Source: Gerris lacustris (Eukaryota; Arthropoda; Insecta; Hemiptera; Gerridae). From it: a DNA stretch of 64,000 bases. This document shows positions 10,116 through 22,203 of this stretch, one piece after another (the stretch's first letter is position 1; every line of letters begins with the position of its first letter). Below the pieces are notes generated by a model, which worked only from the letters and a program-made list of their open reading frames with translations, did no database searches and was not told the DNA's origin. The DNA is taken from contig OX578284.1 of NCBI GenBank assembly GCA_951217055.1, forward strand, positions 46,985,177 to 47,049,176. The letters run 5' to 3'. Made by a program: the position numbers and the translations under genes.

Positions 10116-11480
10116 TAAGATGTGTACAAAAGCTGAGTTTTGTATTTCAAACGGTTCCTGCGATATCGTTTAGAAACAAACAATAAAATCTTGTTTTGAC
10201 AACCTGTATCTTGAAAAAAGTGCGTTGGGTTATCAAATTAAAGGAGGTCCAGGGCCTACTCCTTAACCTTAGCAGCTCTGTGTGGCCCTCCACACAGAAT
10301 AATCTAGAGTTACCTAGATAAGCTTATCTATATGCTTGGAAGAACAGCAGCTCTTTTTATACTCCTTATGAATGTAATATTTGCTCGACCATATTCATAT
10401 TAAAGCTAAAAATATACTTTGATGTAAGAAATCATCTATAGATTTTTCTTCTAGTAAACAAGATGAAGGATGACAAAAAAAAAAAAAAAAAAAAAAAAAA
10501 ACATATACTAAAAACGAAACATCTTAGGGTTTTTTGACTGAGAAATTTTGCTTTTAAGTATTAAATGGAGAATCATAAACCTTATTTATTAAATATAATG
10601 TAAAAGATTTGAATAAAAAACCTGATATAATAGACAGAACAGCTAAGAAATAAAAAGGTATTTCTCAATTGGTTTTAATATGTGGTTTGTACGCAATATT
10701 ATACAATTAGAAATACGTGGAGATAATAACATATAAAATGGTCTTTGTATCATCTTCCTGTAGCGATTTCCTTAAATAATTATTTGATATAAAAAATAAC
10801 AAATCTACGATATGTTGGGGACTTATACTAGTTAAATTTAAGTCAGCAAGTCTTGAAAAGTAACAGTTTCTGAGTTACGGTAGCCTTTAATTTTATTTTA
10901 TATACTACTAAAATATCAGTTTAATTAAATTGTATTGTGCTGATGATGTATTTTAAACATTTGAAAATTCGGAACTTCCCGGGTTGGAAAGGCTTCGCAT
11001 ACAAACGACATGAATTACAAACGTTGCCATTTGTATACATGCAAGGAGTGGGCAAATGCGGCTCTTCGTTGAATCAAGTACGGCTTCCATTGAAAATTTA
11101 ATTCCTTTTATGAAAAACCGGAATGCGGCTTTTATTGACCTCATGCCAGCGCACCCATGGTATATATAAAATTCATGTATAAATTTCTTAATGAGTAAAC
11201 AATTATGTTAATTTTAACTAAATAATTCAATTAGAATTGGCCAGTGAATTATTAATAAACAGGTCAAGTGTGTGCTAGTCAGCACACAGCGAGGGTCCGT
11301 AGGCAACACTGTAGTAGTACCCTATTGATGGTGTTTTTAAAAATGCTAAAAAGCTTACTTTGAACTATCCTATGGGTCTGATATTCTCAAAACACATAAA
11401 CAAACTTCTGATAAAGTATTTGTTTGCCACTGAACCGGACTACAACCATATAAACACACCGAAAAGACCATAGTTATAAA
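10116..11480. other. Unassigned stretch with poly-A
   Basis: A pure A run lies at about 10,474-10,501. No gene is supported. The short minus-strand frame at 10,953-11,144 has no recognisable domain. Confidence 0.5.
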
Positions 11481-11589
11481 AAAACGTATTTTGTCAATAA
11501 AAAATAAAATAATATTTTTTTCGAAATTTCCAAAAAGTGGTATCTTTACTTTTGGACGAAGAATGTTCAGGAATTTTTTCAGATTTTTT

Positions 11590-12295
11590 TCACTTCACAT
11601 AAGCGAGATAGAGGGGGGGGGGGAACACGTTTCACACCCACTTCAAACTTGCCTACGCTCGCCCTATCAAAGTTATAAAATAAGAATTATATATTTTTGT
11701 AATTAGCTCAACGTACCCTTTCATATGATACCCCTCACGGTGTAAAAAAAAAAAAAAAAAAAAATGAACCCTTAAGTTTTTTTACCTTCATTTTTTTGAA
11801 AAATATTTTTTTTTTAGTCGCTATATTTTTAATATATGTGGGTAGGTACAAGACACATACATGCCAAATTTCAAAGTGATCGGACGAAAGGTGTAGCCGT
11901 GAGAGCAGACGACAGGACGGACGGACAGCCACACGCAGGAAAATATAAGGGTTTGCCTACGGACCCTAAAAATTACCTATTTGAGTTCGTTATTAGTACA
12001 ACTAGTTTGTTCAATAAATTAAGGGGGGGGGGCACGAAAAACGCAATTTCTAAGGACACGTGGTGCAAAGGTGAATTGGTACAAAAACGAAACCAAATAT
12101 ATATTTGTACTCAAGAACCCCTCTCTCCTCTTACAAACCCTTAGTTTTTGAGGAATGGTTTTTTGGAGCTCCCCTAAAATTTCCCTGTGTTTGGGAAATT
12201 TTTGTTGGGTACTTTCAGAGATTAGATGCGTTACAGATAGACAGACAGACATGCGCAGGAATGTACAAGGGGGGTACTCGTTTAACCCATGTTTA
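11590..12295 (+). repeat. Two diverged tandem segments of a noncoding repeat
   Basis: Two blocks (about 11,700-11,960 and 12,080-12,285) share 'aacccttaagttttt'-like starts and finish with a (GACGGACG/GACAGACA)n patch followed by 'acgcaggaaaata' or 'gcgcaggaatgtac'. Poly-G, a poly-A of about 21 and poly-T runs punctuate them. The overlapping short frames on both strands are not coding in my view. Confidence 0.45.
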
Positions 12296-12789
12296 TTGAA
12301 ACGTATGTATTTACATATACGTGTTAATTAACATGGATACATTTGTTTTAAAAGTTTTTAAGAGACGTTGTATAAATACAAAAACCTTATACTTTGTTAT
12401 AATCGCATATTAGCCTAAACAAAACTCTTGAGTTTTGCGAAAGAATCAATTTCAAACTGATTTTCTTTATCAAGGATATTCAGGATTGGAACGCAAAATC
12501 GGAGAAGAAGCTAAGTGACGAAGGTTCTGGCTACTCTTCCAGTGAACTTGTCTTATCAAGTATGCCTCCCACCACTTGTTTGAAACGATCGAGTGATGTC
12601 TATAGATACAAACTCTGTACTCGTACAAACCCTACTTTCCAACTAGGCTCTCAAGAATGTTTATGCAGTATTATCTACTATAATTCAATGAGAAACAGTA
12701 TTGGACTAAGCTTACTCCGAAAAGGGATGAAAACAGGCCAGACCTGCATTTTGCTTGGAGAATCCGATCATAAAAGATAAAATCCCGGT

Positions 12790-12900
12790 CGAATAAAAGA
12801 GCGGACGCGACGCGGCAGACAAACGAATCCGCTTTCAATTTGATCTCCTACGGGTTGACCTCTGTTTTAGTCCGCTTCTCCTGTTTGACTGGACCTTAAA
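12790..12900. repeat. Short inverted-repeat block
   Basis: AGCGGAC at about 12,801 and its inverse GTCCGCT at about 12,871 bound a GC-richer segment. A small transposon relic is possible but no flanking duplication was established. Confidence 0.25.
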
Positions 12901-13054
12901 ATAATTACTACTGCAATAAACATCTATAAATTGTGGATTTTTCTATCAATCTTCTGTTGTCAAGCAAAAATTATTACAAACACGACGTCCGGTCATGGCG
13001 TGTCAAACTCGCCCACGACTTACAAGTAGTAACTGGCAACTTTAAACATCAAAT

Positions 13055-13205
13055 TGACCGACAGACAGACACGAAACCAAAAATGTTCCCTGATGTCTGA
13101 AACGGATTTCTGTCCTGAAATTTTTGAAATTGGAGAAATAAAATAGTTTCGTTCTTCAGAACGATCACATAGCTTCCGTTACCTTCGGTAAGCTCGGAAG
13201 CAAAA
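13055..13205 (+). mobile_element. Family A repeat, 3' part
   Basis: 'gttccctgatgtctgaaacg', 'gaaattggagaaata', 'atcacatagcttccgttacc' and the terminal hairpin GCTTCCG-TTACC-TTC-GGTAA-..CGGAAGC. Only the last ~150 bases of the family are present. Confidence 0.75.
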
Positions 13206-13209
13206 TTTA

Positions 13210-14660
13210 ATTGCAAGTTTCCTTAAATTAAGAATTCTTGAACTCTCTTGGATTTTAACATAATGAAGTTTCTATTGCCGAGTAAGGTGTTCGGCCGAAA
13301 AGTAACCTCCTGAAGGTCTTCAGCAATTATTGACGGCATATCCATATTCGCTTAACTTTTATCATTTTCGATGTTAATATTCGTTGAATTAAATCCTAGT
13401 TGTTGTTTTTGCTCAAAATTTGTTTGGGGTTTCTCTCGAGTATTTTCCTCTGGTGAATTTGAGTTTGAATAGTTGTTTGGTATTTCCCCAGGCACAAACT
13501 GTAAGTTCTGAACTGTGCCTCAATTAGTTATATTTTGAAACTAGAAGCATCTAGCCTCCTGCTAGATAAATTGGTTCCCTTGATACCTACTCTAGTAATT
13601 AAGTGCTTTTAGGTAGACTGGGTTTCCTTTACCTTAGACTTTAGACCTTGTTCAAATAACTGACCAATGGATTTCTACCTTCGGAAAATGGTAAACTGAT
13701 ATTATTGGTTGATTTTATTTTTAACTATCTTGTGATACCAGGTATAACGAGATACTTTAAACATAATTAAATGTTGGAAAAAAACTTTTCTCGTAGGATT
13801 GATGTTTCCAATGTAGATACGATTATTTTACCTGACGATATGATATGATGATTATTATGAACCGAGATTTCACTCATTTTGTTAATTATCTTAACATGGA
13901 TATGTTTTGGCTCTGGGGGACAGAAGAAATTTCAACATGAAAAATGTACCCCTTTTAAATATCGTGCCAGCAAGTTAGTATTTAACAGGAGGTCGATAGG
14001 TTTTCATTTATAGTACAATATTTTGACGATGGGCGAGATGAACTTTCAATAAACGACATGCAAAATGTGACGCTCTTAAATATCGTACCAGGAAGCTAGA
14101 ATACAATAGGAGGTAGATTGGTTTTCACTTGTATTCATTGCAGTACTATATTTCGCCGATAGATTTATTTAAGAAATGATATCAAAGCTCCTAGCGGATC
14201 AAATGGTAATCAAAATGTTTTTCACAGCTTAAGATCCATCTACTATATTAATTAGAGAAAAGTATACTGATTTTCTCCACTTTAAAGAGAAACATTGAAA
14301 TGTCGATAAGTGGATTCATTGCCCAAAAACATTTCCATGATTCGATGTTTAGCCATAAAATGGAGTCATTTTTTTTTAAGGAGTTAATATTTCTTCGCGA
14401 TTAATATAATAATATTGATAAGAAGTCTATTTTACATACAAGGTAGCTTTGTTGCCAGATTTCACTTAACATAGAACTTGTGTAAGTAACTGCCCACAAG
14501 ATACCACCAGGAAATGTTGATCGTTTCTTTAAACACCTTAAAACTTTTCTTGAGCCACCTGTTGTTCTTAAATAAAACTTCATAATAGGTCCAGTTGGAA
14601 TCCAAGTGCTCAACTACTACTGATAAATAACCGGTTTAACACAAGACAATAATACAACAA
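13210..14660. other. Unassigned AT-rich stretch
   Basis: No gene is seen. A loose direct duplication ('atgaaaaatgtaccccttttaaatatcgt' versus the block near 14,058) suggests a degenerate repeat of about 110 bp at 13,930-14,160. Confidence 0.35.
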
Positions 14661-14680
14661 CAACTTTTTTCGAAAGCTTC

Positions 14681-14751
14681 GAGTAATCATAGCGATGCTT
14701 ATAATCTTTAAAAACCTTTTTTAAAGATTATAAGCATCGCTATGATTACTC
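14681..14751. repeat. Perfect 34 bp hairpin with 3-base loop
   Basis: Arm 14,681-14,714 starts GAGTAATCATAGCGATGCTT and is matched base for base by the inverse arm ending at 14,751, with a loop of CCT. The absence of any mismatch over 34 bp points to recent origin or conversion. No flanking target duplication is evident. It could be a palindromic MITE core or an inverted-duplication scar. Confidence 0.9.
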
Positions 14752-14884
14752 GCACTACACTTCCAATAATAAGAGAGCAAAGTTAGCATGTTGTATTAGA
14801 ATAAGCAATTTAGGAAACCAATCAAATAAAAATATTGATTTAATTTAGACAAAACACCCTTACGTATTTTCAAATCTATTTTTG

Positions 14885-15640
14885 ATTCAGAACTTACCGA
14901 AATTTACGAAAGCATTGTGACCACATGACAATGATACTTTTTTCATTTTCCGAATTCAAATATTCTGTGAAAGAAATCCGTTTCAGACATCAAGAAAAGC
15001 ACTGCAGGTCTGATGATTAAGAGCGCAAGTGGAGTAGATGTCTTCAAGCGAGTCTGTTTTTGCGTCTTTCGTGTGACTCAAAGTCGGGTTGTTTCCTTTA
15101 CCTTTTACCGGCACTGATGATTGATGATGGCCGAGAGGCCGAAAACTAGTTTTGTGAAATAAACATTATTCTGTGGAGAGGCTTTCCGGTTTTTTATTAT
15201 TCTATTGCTAGTCTATAGCTTAAATTTTCACAATGTGAATGGTCGCGTACCACCCTATCATCTCAAAAACTACTCCTCCGATTTTAATAAAAGTTGAATG
15301 GCAGGCATAATTAGTCCACTTTTGCTGCAATTTTACTCCATTTGCAATGTTACTCCATTTCTCTTTCGCAAGCACACTAACATTTTGTTATTAACAGCTA
15401 TATTATTAAAAGTACTCGTCCGAATTTGAAGAACTTTTATGGTTTGTCGAAAGAAGCCCACAAATGGCACTAAATTAATTTTAAACATCTGCTAAGATTG
15501 TTTTCTCGTCCACACCGCACTGGGAACGTCACTGGGAACGTCGTTTTTAATTTTCAGTGATTGTACACATTAATTTATAATTATTTAAATAATCTACCAA
15601 TAGTAAGACGTGAAGAAGGTATGTGCCACACTAATTAGCA
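14885..15640 (-). mobile_element. Family A repeat interrupted by an insertion
   Basis: Inverse family A landmarks: 'acttaccgaaatttacgaaa' and 'atccgtttcagacatcaa' at the left, 'aaaactactcctccgatttt' in the middle, and 'gtatgtgccacactaattag' at 15,617. About 200 bases (15,003-15,210) are foreign and carry a hairpin motif. Confidence 0.65.
15003..15210 (+). mobile_element. Inserted element with hairpin motif, copy 2
   Basis: It lies inside family A. It carries TGATGATGG then GGCC (15,129-15,132), loop GAGA, GGCC (15,137-15,140) and GAAAAC, with AAATAAA at 15,157. The layout hairpin-GAAA-AATAAA recurs in several other copies and looks like a conserved 3' end of a retroelement. That role is inference. 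Confidence 0.45.
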
Positions 15641-15984
15641 GACTGTTTCAAAATTAGCAAAACGTACCTTATGAAAATGTTCTACTTTAATCATAAAAAG
15701 CTCCCTATATTAATTCACATCTGAACTCGAAACAATATATACAAGCCCTGCTATTTTCGACATTTGTCAATTAAAAGTTCCCATATCAATGCAGATATAC
15801 AATATTTCCTTTAATATTTTAAGTGTATTATCTAGTTTCAACCACTGGATATAAACACAGTCACATTGAATACAACAAATATGTCATTCCTCTAAATTTC
15901 GATTGAAACGGACCTAGATACATTAATATTTATAAACCTAGCATATTGTCTCGATTTTAGCTAAAACGAAGCATAAAAAAAAAA

Positions 15985-16520
15985 AATATTTTGTTTCCGA
16001 GCTAACCGAAGGTAACGAAAGCTAACGAACATATTTTTATGTTTCCGATTTCAAATATATCAAGAGAGAAATCCGTTTCAGACATCAGGAGACAGCATTT
16101 TTGGTTCCATGTCAGTCTGTCACTCAATTATTGCGAACCAACATATCTTAAAAACTATACTTGTCCTATTTCTTCAACCTTCGCGCCCAATTCTTCCTCT
16201 ACCACATGCGCACAAACATACATTTATTTACACCTATATCTTCAAAAGTACTCTTCTGATTTTTATAAAATTCGGATGGTTTATCGATATAGAACGCAGA
16301 TAGCACCGTCATACACTCAACCGATCCGTCTATACACTCTTTAACTTTTGCCTTAATTGATACTTTATTTATGTAAAAAATCATGACAATTTAAGCAGAT
16401 TTAAAAAAGGGGGGGGGGGGAATTAAATTTAATTGACTATAATAGGGTGTATAAGTATGCATCAAAGTATTCAACAAAGGACGCGAGGAAGCTATGTGCC
16501 ACACTAATTGGTAGTCTATT
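15985..16520 (-). mobile_element. Family A repeat, nearly full length
   Basis: From 'gtttccgagctaaccgaagg' (terminal hairpin) through 'tccgtttcagacatcagg', 'gaaccaacatatcttaaaaa' and 'cacatgcgcacaaacataca' to 'gaggaagctatgtgccacac' at about 16,483-16,502. A poly-G run interrupts it at about 16,409. The reading frames inside are not conserved among copies. Confidence 0.75.
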
Positions 16521-16529
16521 TTTAAAATC

Positions 16530-17880
16530 CCATGTAAAATAAAAATATATCCTGCCAAAAGAATCGCAACAAACTTTAACATCTGCTTTTTTTTAACCCC
16601 ATTTCAACGAAGAAGTTATAAAATTAAATATTTACAAGATTTGGAATAGTTTATCAGCGAGAAAAAATATTAAATGCGGCGTAGGCAGGCTGTATATTGT
16701 ATCATCCCCAAGAGGCCTACTAAACTCAGAAACACTGCGGATATTCCATGCCTCACCCATTAAAACCTATAAATGATAAAAAAAAAGAGCAACAGAGAAA
16801 ACTATTAAGGATTCAAAAGAATAAAAGAATGGTTTGGAACTAGAGTGAAGTATGTCTTTACAAAACATGTACAGTATAAAAAATAAATTGAATCCACAGA
16901 AGGGTTTTGAAAAAAGTATAACATTTTAGAGGACATTATTGATTTACATAAATGTCAGACCTCTATAAAGCATAAATAGTTAATTGCCCTCTGAAGACAG
17001 CTTTATTAAAAATGTATAAATTTAGGATTACACCCGGGACTTGAAAATCACATAGGTAATTAGGTTAAATCCTGTCTCTCAAACAAAGATTTCCTTTGGT
17101 GTACCGCATATGAAATTTTTTAAGTCTTGAGGAAGATCCATTTATAATGTTATAGCTTAAAGATAGCGGTATACTGACTTCCATCTGAAAAAATTAATTC
17201 CGAAAGCTGAGAAAACCGGAAACCATGTAAGATTATAAAAAAGTGATAATATGTGTATATAACAAGTACTATACTCTTATCGACAAAGTACGCTATAAAA
17301 TGAAGGAATCTGTGCTTTATCAACTGTGTATAACTTTCTTTAAAAACTTACGAGGAAAAGGAGGTCATAATCTCGGAATTTATTCTCGTGGGACGAATCA
17401 AGCCAAAAAAAAATGAGGATGATAAAAAAAAATGGTTCTCTCAGCAAACAACTTCTAAGTGAAGAAGTATTGGCAATAAATACAGGGCTATAAAAGCCAG
17501 AGGAAAGCGTCGGAGAGTGAGGGGCTTGGGTTCCTACTCGGAGGCTTTTAAAGAACCGTCGTTAGGTCTTAAAAATATCCTACAGATCGGTACGAGGCCT
17601 GCATGTTAAATAGGAATAAGCAAAACTGAGAGCGAACCCGAAATAAAAATAGCCGTAACAATCTATGCAACACCTGCCCGTAGCCTAAACAAATTGACGC
17701 AAAACACTAGCTGCATTGATAATGTCGATTTAAATATATAATTATGTGTTTTTAAATTACATTACATTTTTACATTACAACGTAGCATAGAGTTTGAACG
17801 AAGTTGCATTTTAATGTATAAAGTAACTTATCAAATCCAACAACATTTGGTTTAAGACGAGTACATTAAGTTAACCTGTC
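16530..17880. other. Unassigned stretch
   Basis: AT-rich with no frame, RNA gene or repeat that I can define. Confidence 0.4.
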
Positions 17881-17885
17881 TATCC

Positions 17886-18543
17886 ATTGAAGCGAGCTTC
17901 TTACATTCAACAAACTATGCAGCCTGTCTGTCTGAGTGTCAGTAACGTTTACGTGTCCGACGATAACTTGAGTAAAAGTTGACCGATTTAGTTAAAATTT
18001 GGTATAAATGCTCCTATTGCTCAGGCTAAGTTCGTTGGACAGCGTTATCCGTCCAAGAGTTCGTGTGCAACGCTTGCGTAAAATTGGAATTTCAGGACGG
18101 GAAAAGATTCAAAGATTCATTCATTTTTTTCAAATAACATTTTTTTAGTAAAATTAACAGCGACACCGCAATGAATTAATAAAGATCGTTAAAACTATTA
18201 AAGTGGATCTAAGCGTTTAAAGTAGAGAAGACAACGTTTTTACCAATATCTTACGTTCTAACGTCAATAACGATTTTAATAAAACTTCATATACATCTTT
18301 TAGAGCACAATTAAATCAGGCCAGGCTTGTAAAATTCAACTCGATGCATGCAGAAGTTTTTGTGTAGCGAAGTGATACATTTTATGAATTGAAATGGGAT
18401 GGCCAGGGCGCATAGGCGAGTTAAGGAATAGCAGAAAATAACCTTCTCCCGCACTACACGACTCTCTATTACAAACATATTCTTTAAATATCAACTCATC
18501 ATGATTACCTATCTAATATTTATTGCATCATGCTCGCTTCAAT
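17886..18543 (-). mobile_element. Family C element with 12 bp TIRs
   Basis: Bounded by ATTGAAGCGAGC (17,886-17,897) and GCTCGCTTCAAT (18,532-18,543). The interior is the inverse of the copy at 20,334-20,865, with 'acgataacttgagtaaaagt', 'gttcgttggacagcgttatc' and 'acagcgacaccgcaatgaat'. It is noncoding, 658 bp, and fits a non-autonomous DNA transposon. The sequence just outside the 18,543 end (GATAGAGCCACG) is shared with the other copy, so the duplicated unit is larger than the TIR element. Confidence 0.7.
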
Positions 18544-18547
18544 GATA

Positions 18548-18652
18548 GAGCCACGAGATACTAAGTATTGTAAAAATAATAAATTATCATTTTTTACCTT
18601 ACTGGTGGTCTATACAAAAAAGCGTTTTACAATACTTAGCATCTCGTGGCTC
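18548..18652. repeat. Hairpin with ~29 bp arms
   Basis: Arm AGAGCCACGAGATACTAAGT.. (18,548-18,576) is inverted at 18,624-18,652, with one mismatch and a 47-base loop. Part of the arm recurs next to the family C copy at 20,334. Confidence 0.8.
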
Positions 18653-18654
18653 TA

Positions 18655-18800
18655 AAATTGTAGTATAAGTGTATAGTGGCAGATCTTTAAATCTTTCTCT
18701 ATATACAGTGGCCTGCAAGAAAAATAGATGTAAAATAGAATAACTCTCTTATAATCAAGCCAGACTAAATCAATGTTAAATAAAATTTACTAAGTAGTAT
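18655..18800 (+). repeat. Direct repeat unit 1 of 2
   Basis: 'gtatagtggcagatctttaa', 'acagtggcctgcaagaaaaa' and 'agccagactaaatcaatgtt' recur at 20,035-20,150. It contains its own inverted GTATAG..CTATAC pair. Confidence 0.7.
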
Positions 18801-19990
18801 GCCAAGTATTGCACTAATGATTAAATGTGTAAATTTCTTCAGTGGAGAGAAAAACAACAATTAACACTAATGTAAACATTTAAACCGTTATTATTCACAT
18901 TAAATAAAGACTACATATTTAAATAAATAAATCGTGAGTGGCTCGTAAACGAATAGCAAAAAAGTCATGTTCCCAACATGTTGGGAAATAAGTTGCCGGC
19001 AGTATCGACGGGTAACATGTAGTTAGATATTCCCGGAAATATTCCTGGCCACAATGTAACCCGCAACTTTGCTACGTATACTTGACAAGTAGTTTCCTAC
19101 ATTAAACATTTATTTAATTATTTACTTATGTCTTTCCATCAGTTTTAATTATTTTATCTTATTTTTTATTCAATCTATTGTTATTGTCTCTTCGCATGTA
19201 AGCTATCAACGACTGGTTCAGGGATATAACGAGAGAGTATAAATGATACATCACAAGCATACCAAATGGTTCATTTGTTCACTTCTCTTTTTGTGAGTAC
19301 GTCCGCAAGCTTTGGAATCTGAGTAAATGAAGTAAATAATGATATTGAGCGCCCGGCAGTGCGCAAGGACAAGTTCCAGCAAGCATGCAGTGTATCTTTA
19401 CTTGATCAATTCCCCCAGTCTTTTCTCACCCTCAAAGCTATACTTCCTCTTAAGATGGGCTTTTGAAACTTGGAACATAGATTAAGCTTAAGTAGCTTAG
19501 GCCACTGTGAACAATTGAGCCCTTAATGAAAAGCTTATCAAAAGTTTTAGCTTTACAAGTTTGCATTTTTGTTAATGACTAACTGACTGTATCGCAAGAA
19601 AGTTGAAATTAGGCACACTTGTAGCTATAAAGATTAGACTACGGAAGGCTCTAGGGAGAGTAGGGAACTAACATGGCCGAGCAATGTTTACATATTTTCG
19701 CTCCGAGGCCGATATCACCGGTACACACCGTCTAGAAATAATAATACGAACCGTATTGCCGGGCTATACAGATATATTGGGCTACACAAATTGCCATGCC
19801 ATTTGAACATATTACTGGCAATGTTTCTGGATGTTAAGCATTATAGCTCGCCATGATAGTCAGCCACAAACTGCCGTAAAGTGTTACTCGTTTCAATACC
19901 CTTTTGAAATCCTGCAATTAGACTTCAATTCCTGAAGTCAGATCAGAATTAAGGCGATATATGCAACTACAGACCACAACTAATAATATT
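18801..19990. other. Unassigned stretch between family C repeats
   Basis: Contains a perfect 18-base palindrome TTCCCAACATGTTGGGAA at 18,970-18,987. No gene is seen. Confidence 0.45.
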
Positions 19991-19994
19991 TTTT

Positions 19995-20150
19995 GTATAG
20001 ACCACCAGAAAGGTAAAAAATAATAATTTATTAATGAAACTGTATAGTGGCTGATCTTTAAATTTTTCTCTCTATACAGTGGCCTGTAAGAAAAATAGAT
20101 GTAAAATAGAATAACTCTCTTAATCAAGCCAGACTAAATCAATGTTAAAT
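19995..20150 (+). repeat. Direct repeat unit 2 of 2
   Basis: Second copy of the 18,655-18,800 block, slightly diverged, preceded by 'gtatagaccaccagaaaggt', the inverse of 'cttactggtggtctatac' at 18,599-18,616. The minus-strand frame here is not supported as a gene. Confidence 0.7.
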
Positions 20151-20333
20151 TATAATATACCAACATAATAATAAAATTTAAATTACCTTCTAGAAATGCC
20201 CAGGTTGGATGCAGTAAAATTTAAAGATTACCTGAAACAAAAATATACATAAATAATACATTAAAATGTTAGTTAAAAGAAAAAATATTCTAATGGAATA
20301 CGTATTTAATACTAGTCATCGCGTGGCTCTATC

Positions 20334-20865
20334 ATTGAAGCGAGCGTATGGTAATAAATATGTATTGAATATCGAAAAAAAAAGATAATCATGAATATTG
20401 ATGAGTTTATAGAGTATGATAGTAGTACAGCTGCTAGTACTAAGGGAACAACCCTGCATTCTTACTATTCCTCTAACCACACATCTTTAAACGTTTAGGT
20501 CCGCTTTAATTGTTTTTAACAATATTTATTAATTCATAGCGGTGTCGCTGTTGGTTTCACTGAAAAATGTTATTTGAAAAAAATATTCTTCTCATCGAAT
20601 AGATAGTGTTAGATTTTTTCCCGTCCAAAAATTCCAATTTTAATTTTAAAGCGCACGTTTACGCGAGCGTGGCGCGCGAACGCTTAGGCAGACAACGTTG
20701 TCCAACGAACTCGTCCTGAGCATTGGTAAAATGAACGTGTGTACTAAATTTCATCGAAATCGGTCAATTTTTACTCAAGTTATCGTCGTACGTTTCAGAC
20801 ACACAGACACACAGACACGGAGCATATTTCGTTGAATGTAGGAAGCTCGCTACGCTCGCTTCAAT
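20334..20865 (+). mobile_element. Family C element with 12 bp TIRs
   Basis: ATTGAAGCGAGC (20,334-20,345) to GCTCGCTTCAAT (20,854-20,865), 532 bp. It carries 'attcatagcggtgtcgctgt', 'acgtttacgcgagcgtggcg', 'gacaacgttgtccaacgaac', 'aaatcggtcaatttttactc' and an ACACAG run near the right end. It is the inverted partner of 17,886-18,543. TIRs are seen directly; transposon class is inferred. Confidence 0.75.
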
Positions 20866-21324
20866 TAGTTGATTAATAACCAATACGCTAATATATATAT
20901 TTTTTTTTCATATATTTTTTACTCTAGAATCATACAAGAACTTAATTCACTCAACAGTAATTTCTGTGTATCAATCATTAAATTCACTCGTTAGTTTTTC
21001 ACCCACTTTACGTAAGTATGAAGTTCTCACATTACTTCAACACAAAAGTTAGACTATAAATTACTCTTGTTTTATGTTATGTCAATCATGGTAAAAGCTT
21101 TTAGTTCATTCAAATATTAACTTCACTAAGTAAAAAGAGAATTTAAGTATCAAATCTCTTGATTCACTAAATTACCCAGTTATCATGTTATTAATTAATT
21201 AAGTTGTAACTCAACAAATCAAATTATGTTATTATTTGGTCAAGTCCTTACTTCAACTACTAAGGGACGATTCTTAAATCACAAAATTACTGATTTACTT
21301 AAATACTCATAAAAAAAATAAATA

Positions 21325-21724
21325 GTCCCCAGGCCACCATAAGAAGTGAGTCGCTGATTGATAAAGTTTTCTTACCTCATGGAATCGCTTATTTATGCCT
21401 TGTCCACCGATGAATTGGGTATATGGCAACTGGGCGCTGGGCCATTTCTTTTTTGTTAACATGCCAAACTTGCCCTTCTGCGGGAACATTGAAAAAAGAT
21501 AGAAAAAGTTTTGATTTTCACAGGATCGTTTAATTAAATTATTTCAAAAACAGTGGTAAAGGTGGCCACCGATACGAGTGGGCCGTTTTATTTTCAACGT
21601 CCTCGCAGAGCGACATGTTTGGGACGGTGGACACCCCAAACGGCCCACTCTTATCGCGCAAAGATTCCATAAGGTAAGAAAACTTTATCAATCAGGGACT
21701 CACTTCTTATGGTGGCCTGTGGAC
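21325..21724. mobile_element. 400 bp TA-flanked MITE with ~63 bp TIRs
   Basis: The left arm 'GTCCCCAGGCCACCATAAGA' (from 21,325) is inverted at the right ('TCTTATGGTGGCCTGTGGAC', to 21,724) with about three mismatches over 63 bp. TA flanks both ends (21,323-21,324 and 21,725-21,726), as for Tc1/mariner-type elements. A second inner inverted repeat ('cgatacgagtgggccgtttt' versus 'aaacggcccactcttatcg') gives a double foldback. No transposase is present. Confidence 0.75.
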
Positions 21725-22104
21725 TAAAATTCATATTTAAGATCCTAAAAAGATAAAAAAAAATATTGGAACGGGACCAAACAATACCAATGCATTAAAA
21801 ATGTTCCGAAATATTGTTATCAATATTTCGTTTCCAGTGATCAATGTCGAGATGTTTAGAATTTATCTTTATCATATTCGGGAAAAGGACTAGAGCTGTG
21901 GCACTGGTGTTTCCGTGAACATACTTTTTTCTAGAAAGAAATCCTCACCATATCGTTCCCTCCCCCCATTACTACCAAGGACCGCAGTCAGATCTCAGAA
22001 CTCAATTTTGTGTTTTGTTCTTTCAATGATTCATCTTCTTTCATCAACTAATTTACTTAAAAAAGTGTAGAAGGAAAATTCTCTCCTCGTAATGTTTATT
22101 TAAA

Positions 22105-22150
22105 AATCGAAGCAGCTTTCGGCCTCTATATCAGGTCATCTTCAGTGCCG
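22105..22150 (-). ncRNA. Hairpin motif, copy 3 (degenerate stem)
   Basis: Minus strand: CACTGAAGATGACCT, loop, AGGCCGAAAGC, then AAATAAACATT. The stem GACCT/AGGCC has one mismatch. The same AAATAAACATT follows copy 2 at 15,157. Confidence 0.4.
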
Positions 22151-22203
22151 AAAGAGGTGGAAACGTAAATCAACTAAAAGAGGCCATAGGGCGGGTTGAG
22201 CCA

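Noticed and set aside
10953..11144. Possible zinc-finger fragment on the minus strand
   Set aside because: One frame shows 'CNSCRLYAKPF', vaguely C2H2-like, but spacing and histidines do not fit a finger and there is no second unit.
13081..13110. Hammerhead core in family A ('ccctgatgtctgaaac')
   Set aside because: It lacks the second A of CTGANGA and has no room for stem II.
15003..15046. CTGATGA at about 15,009 as a hammerhead
   Set aside because: No stem II plus GAAA follows at a usable distance.
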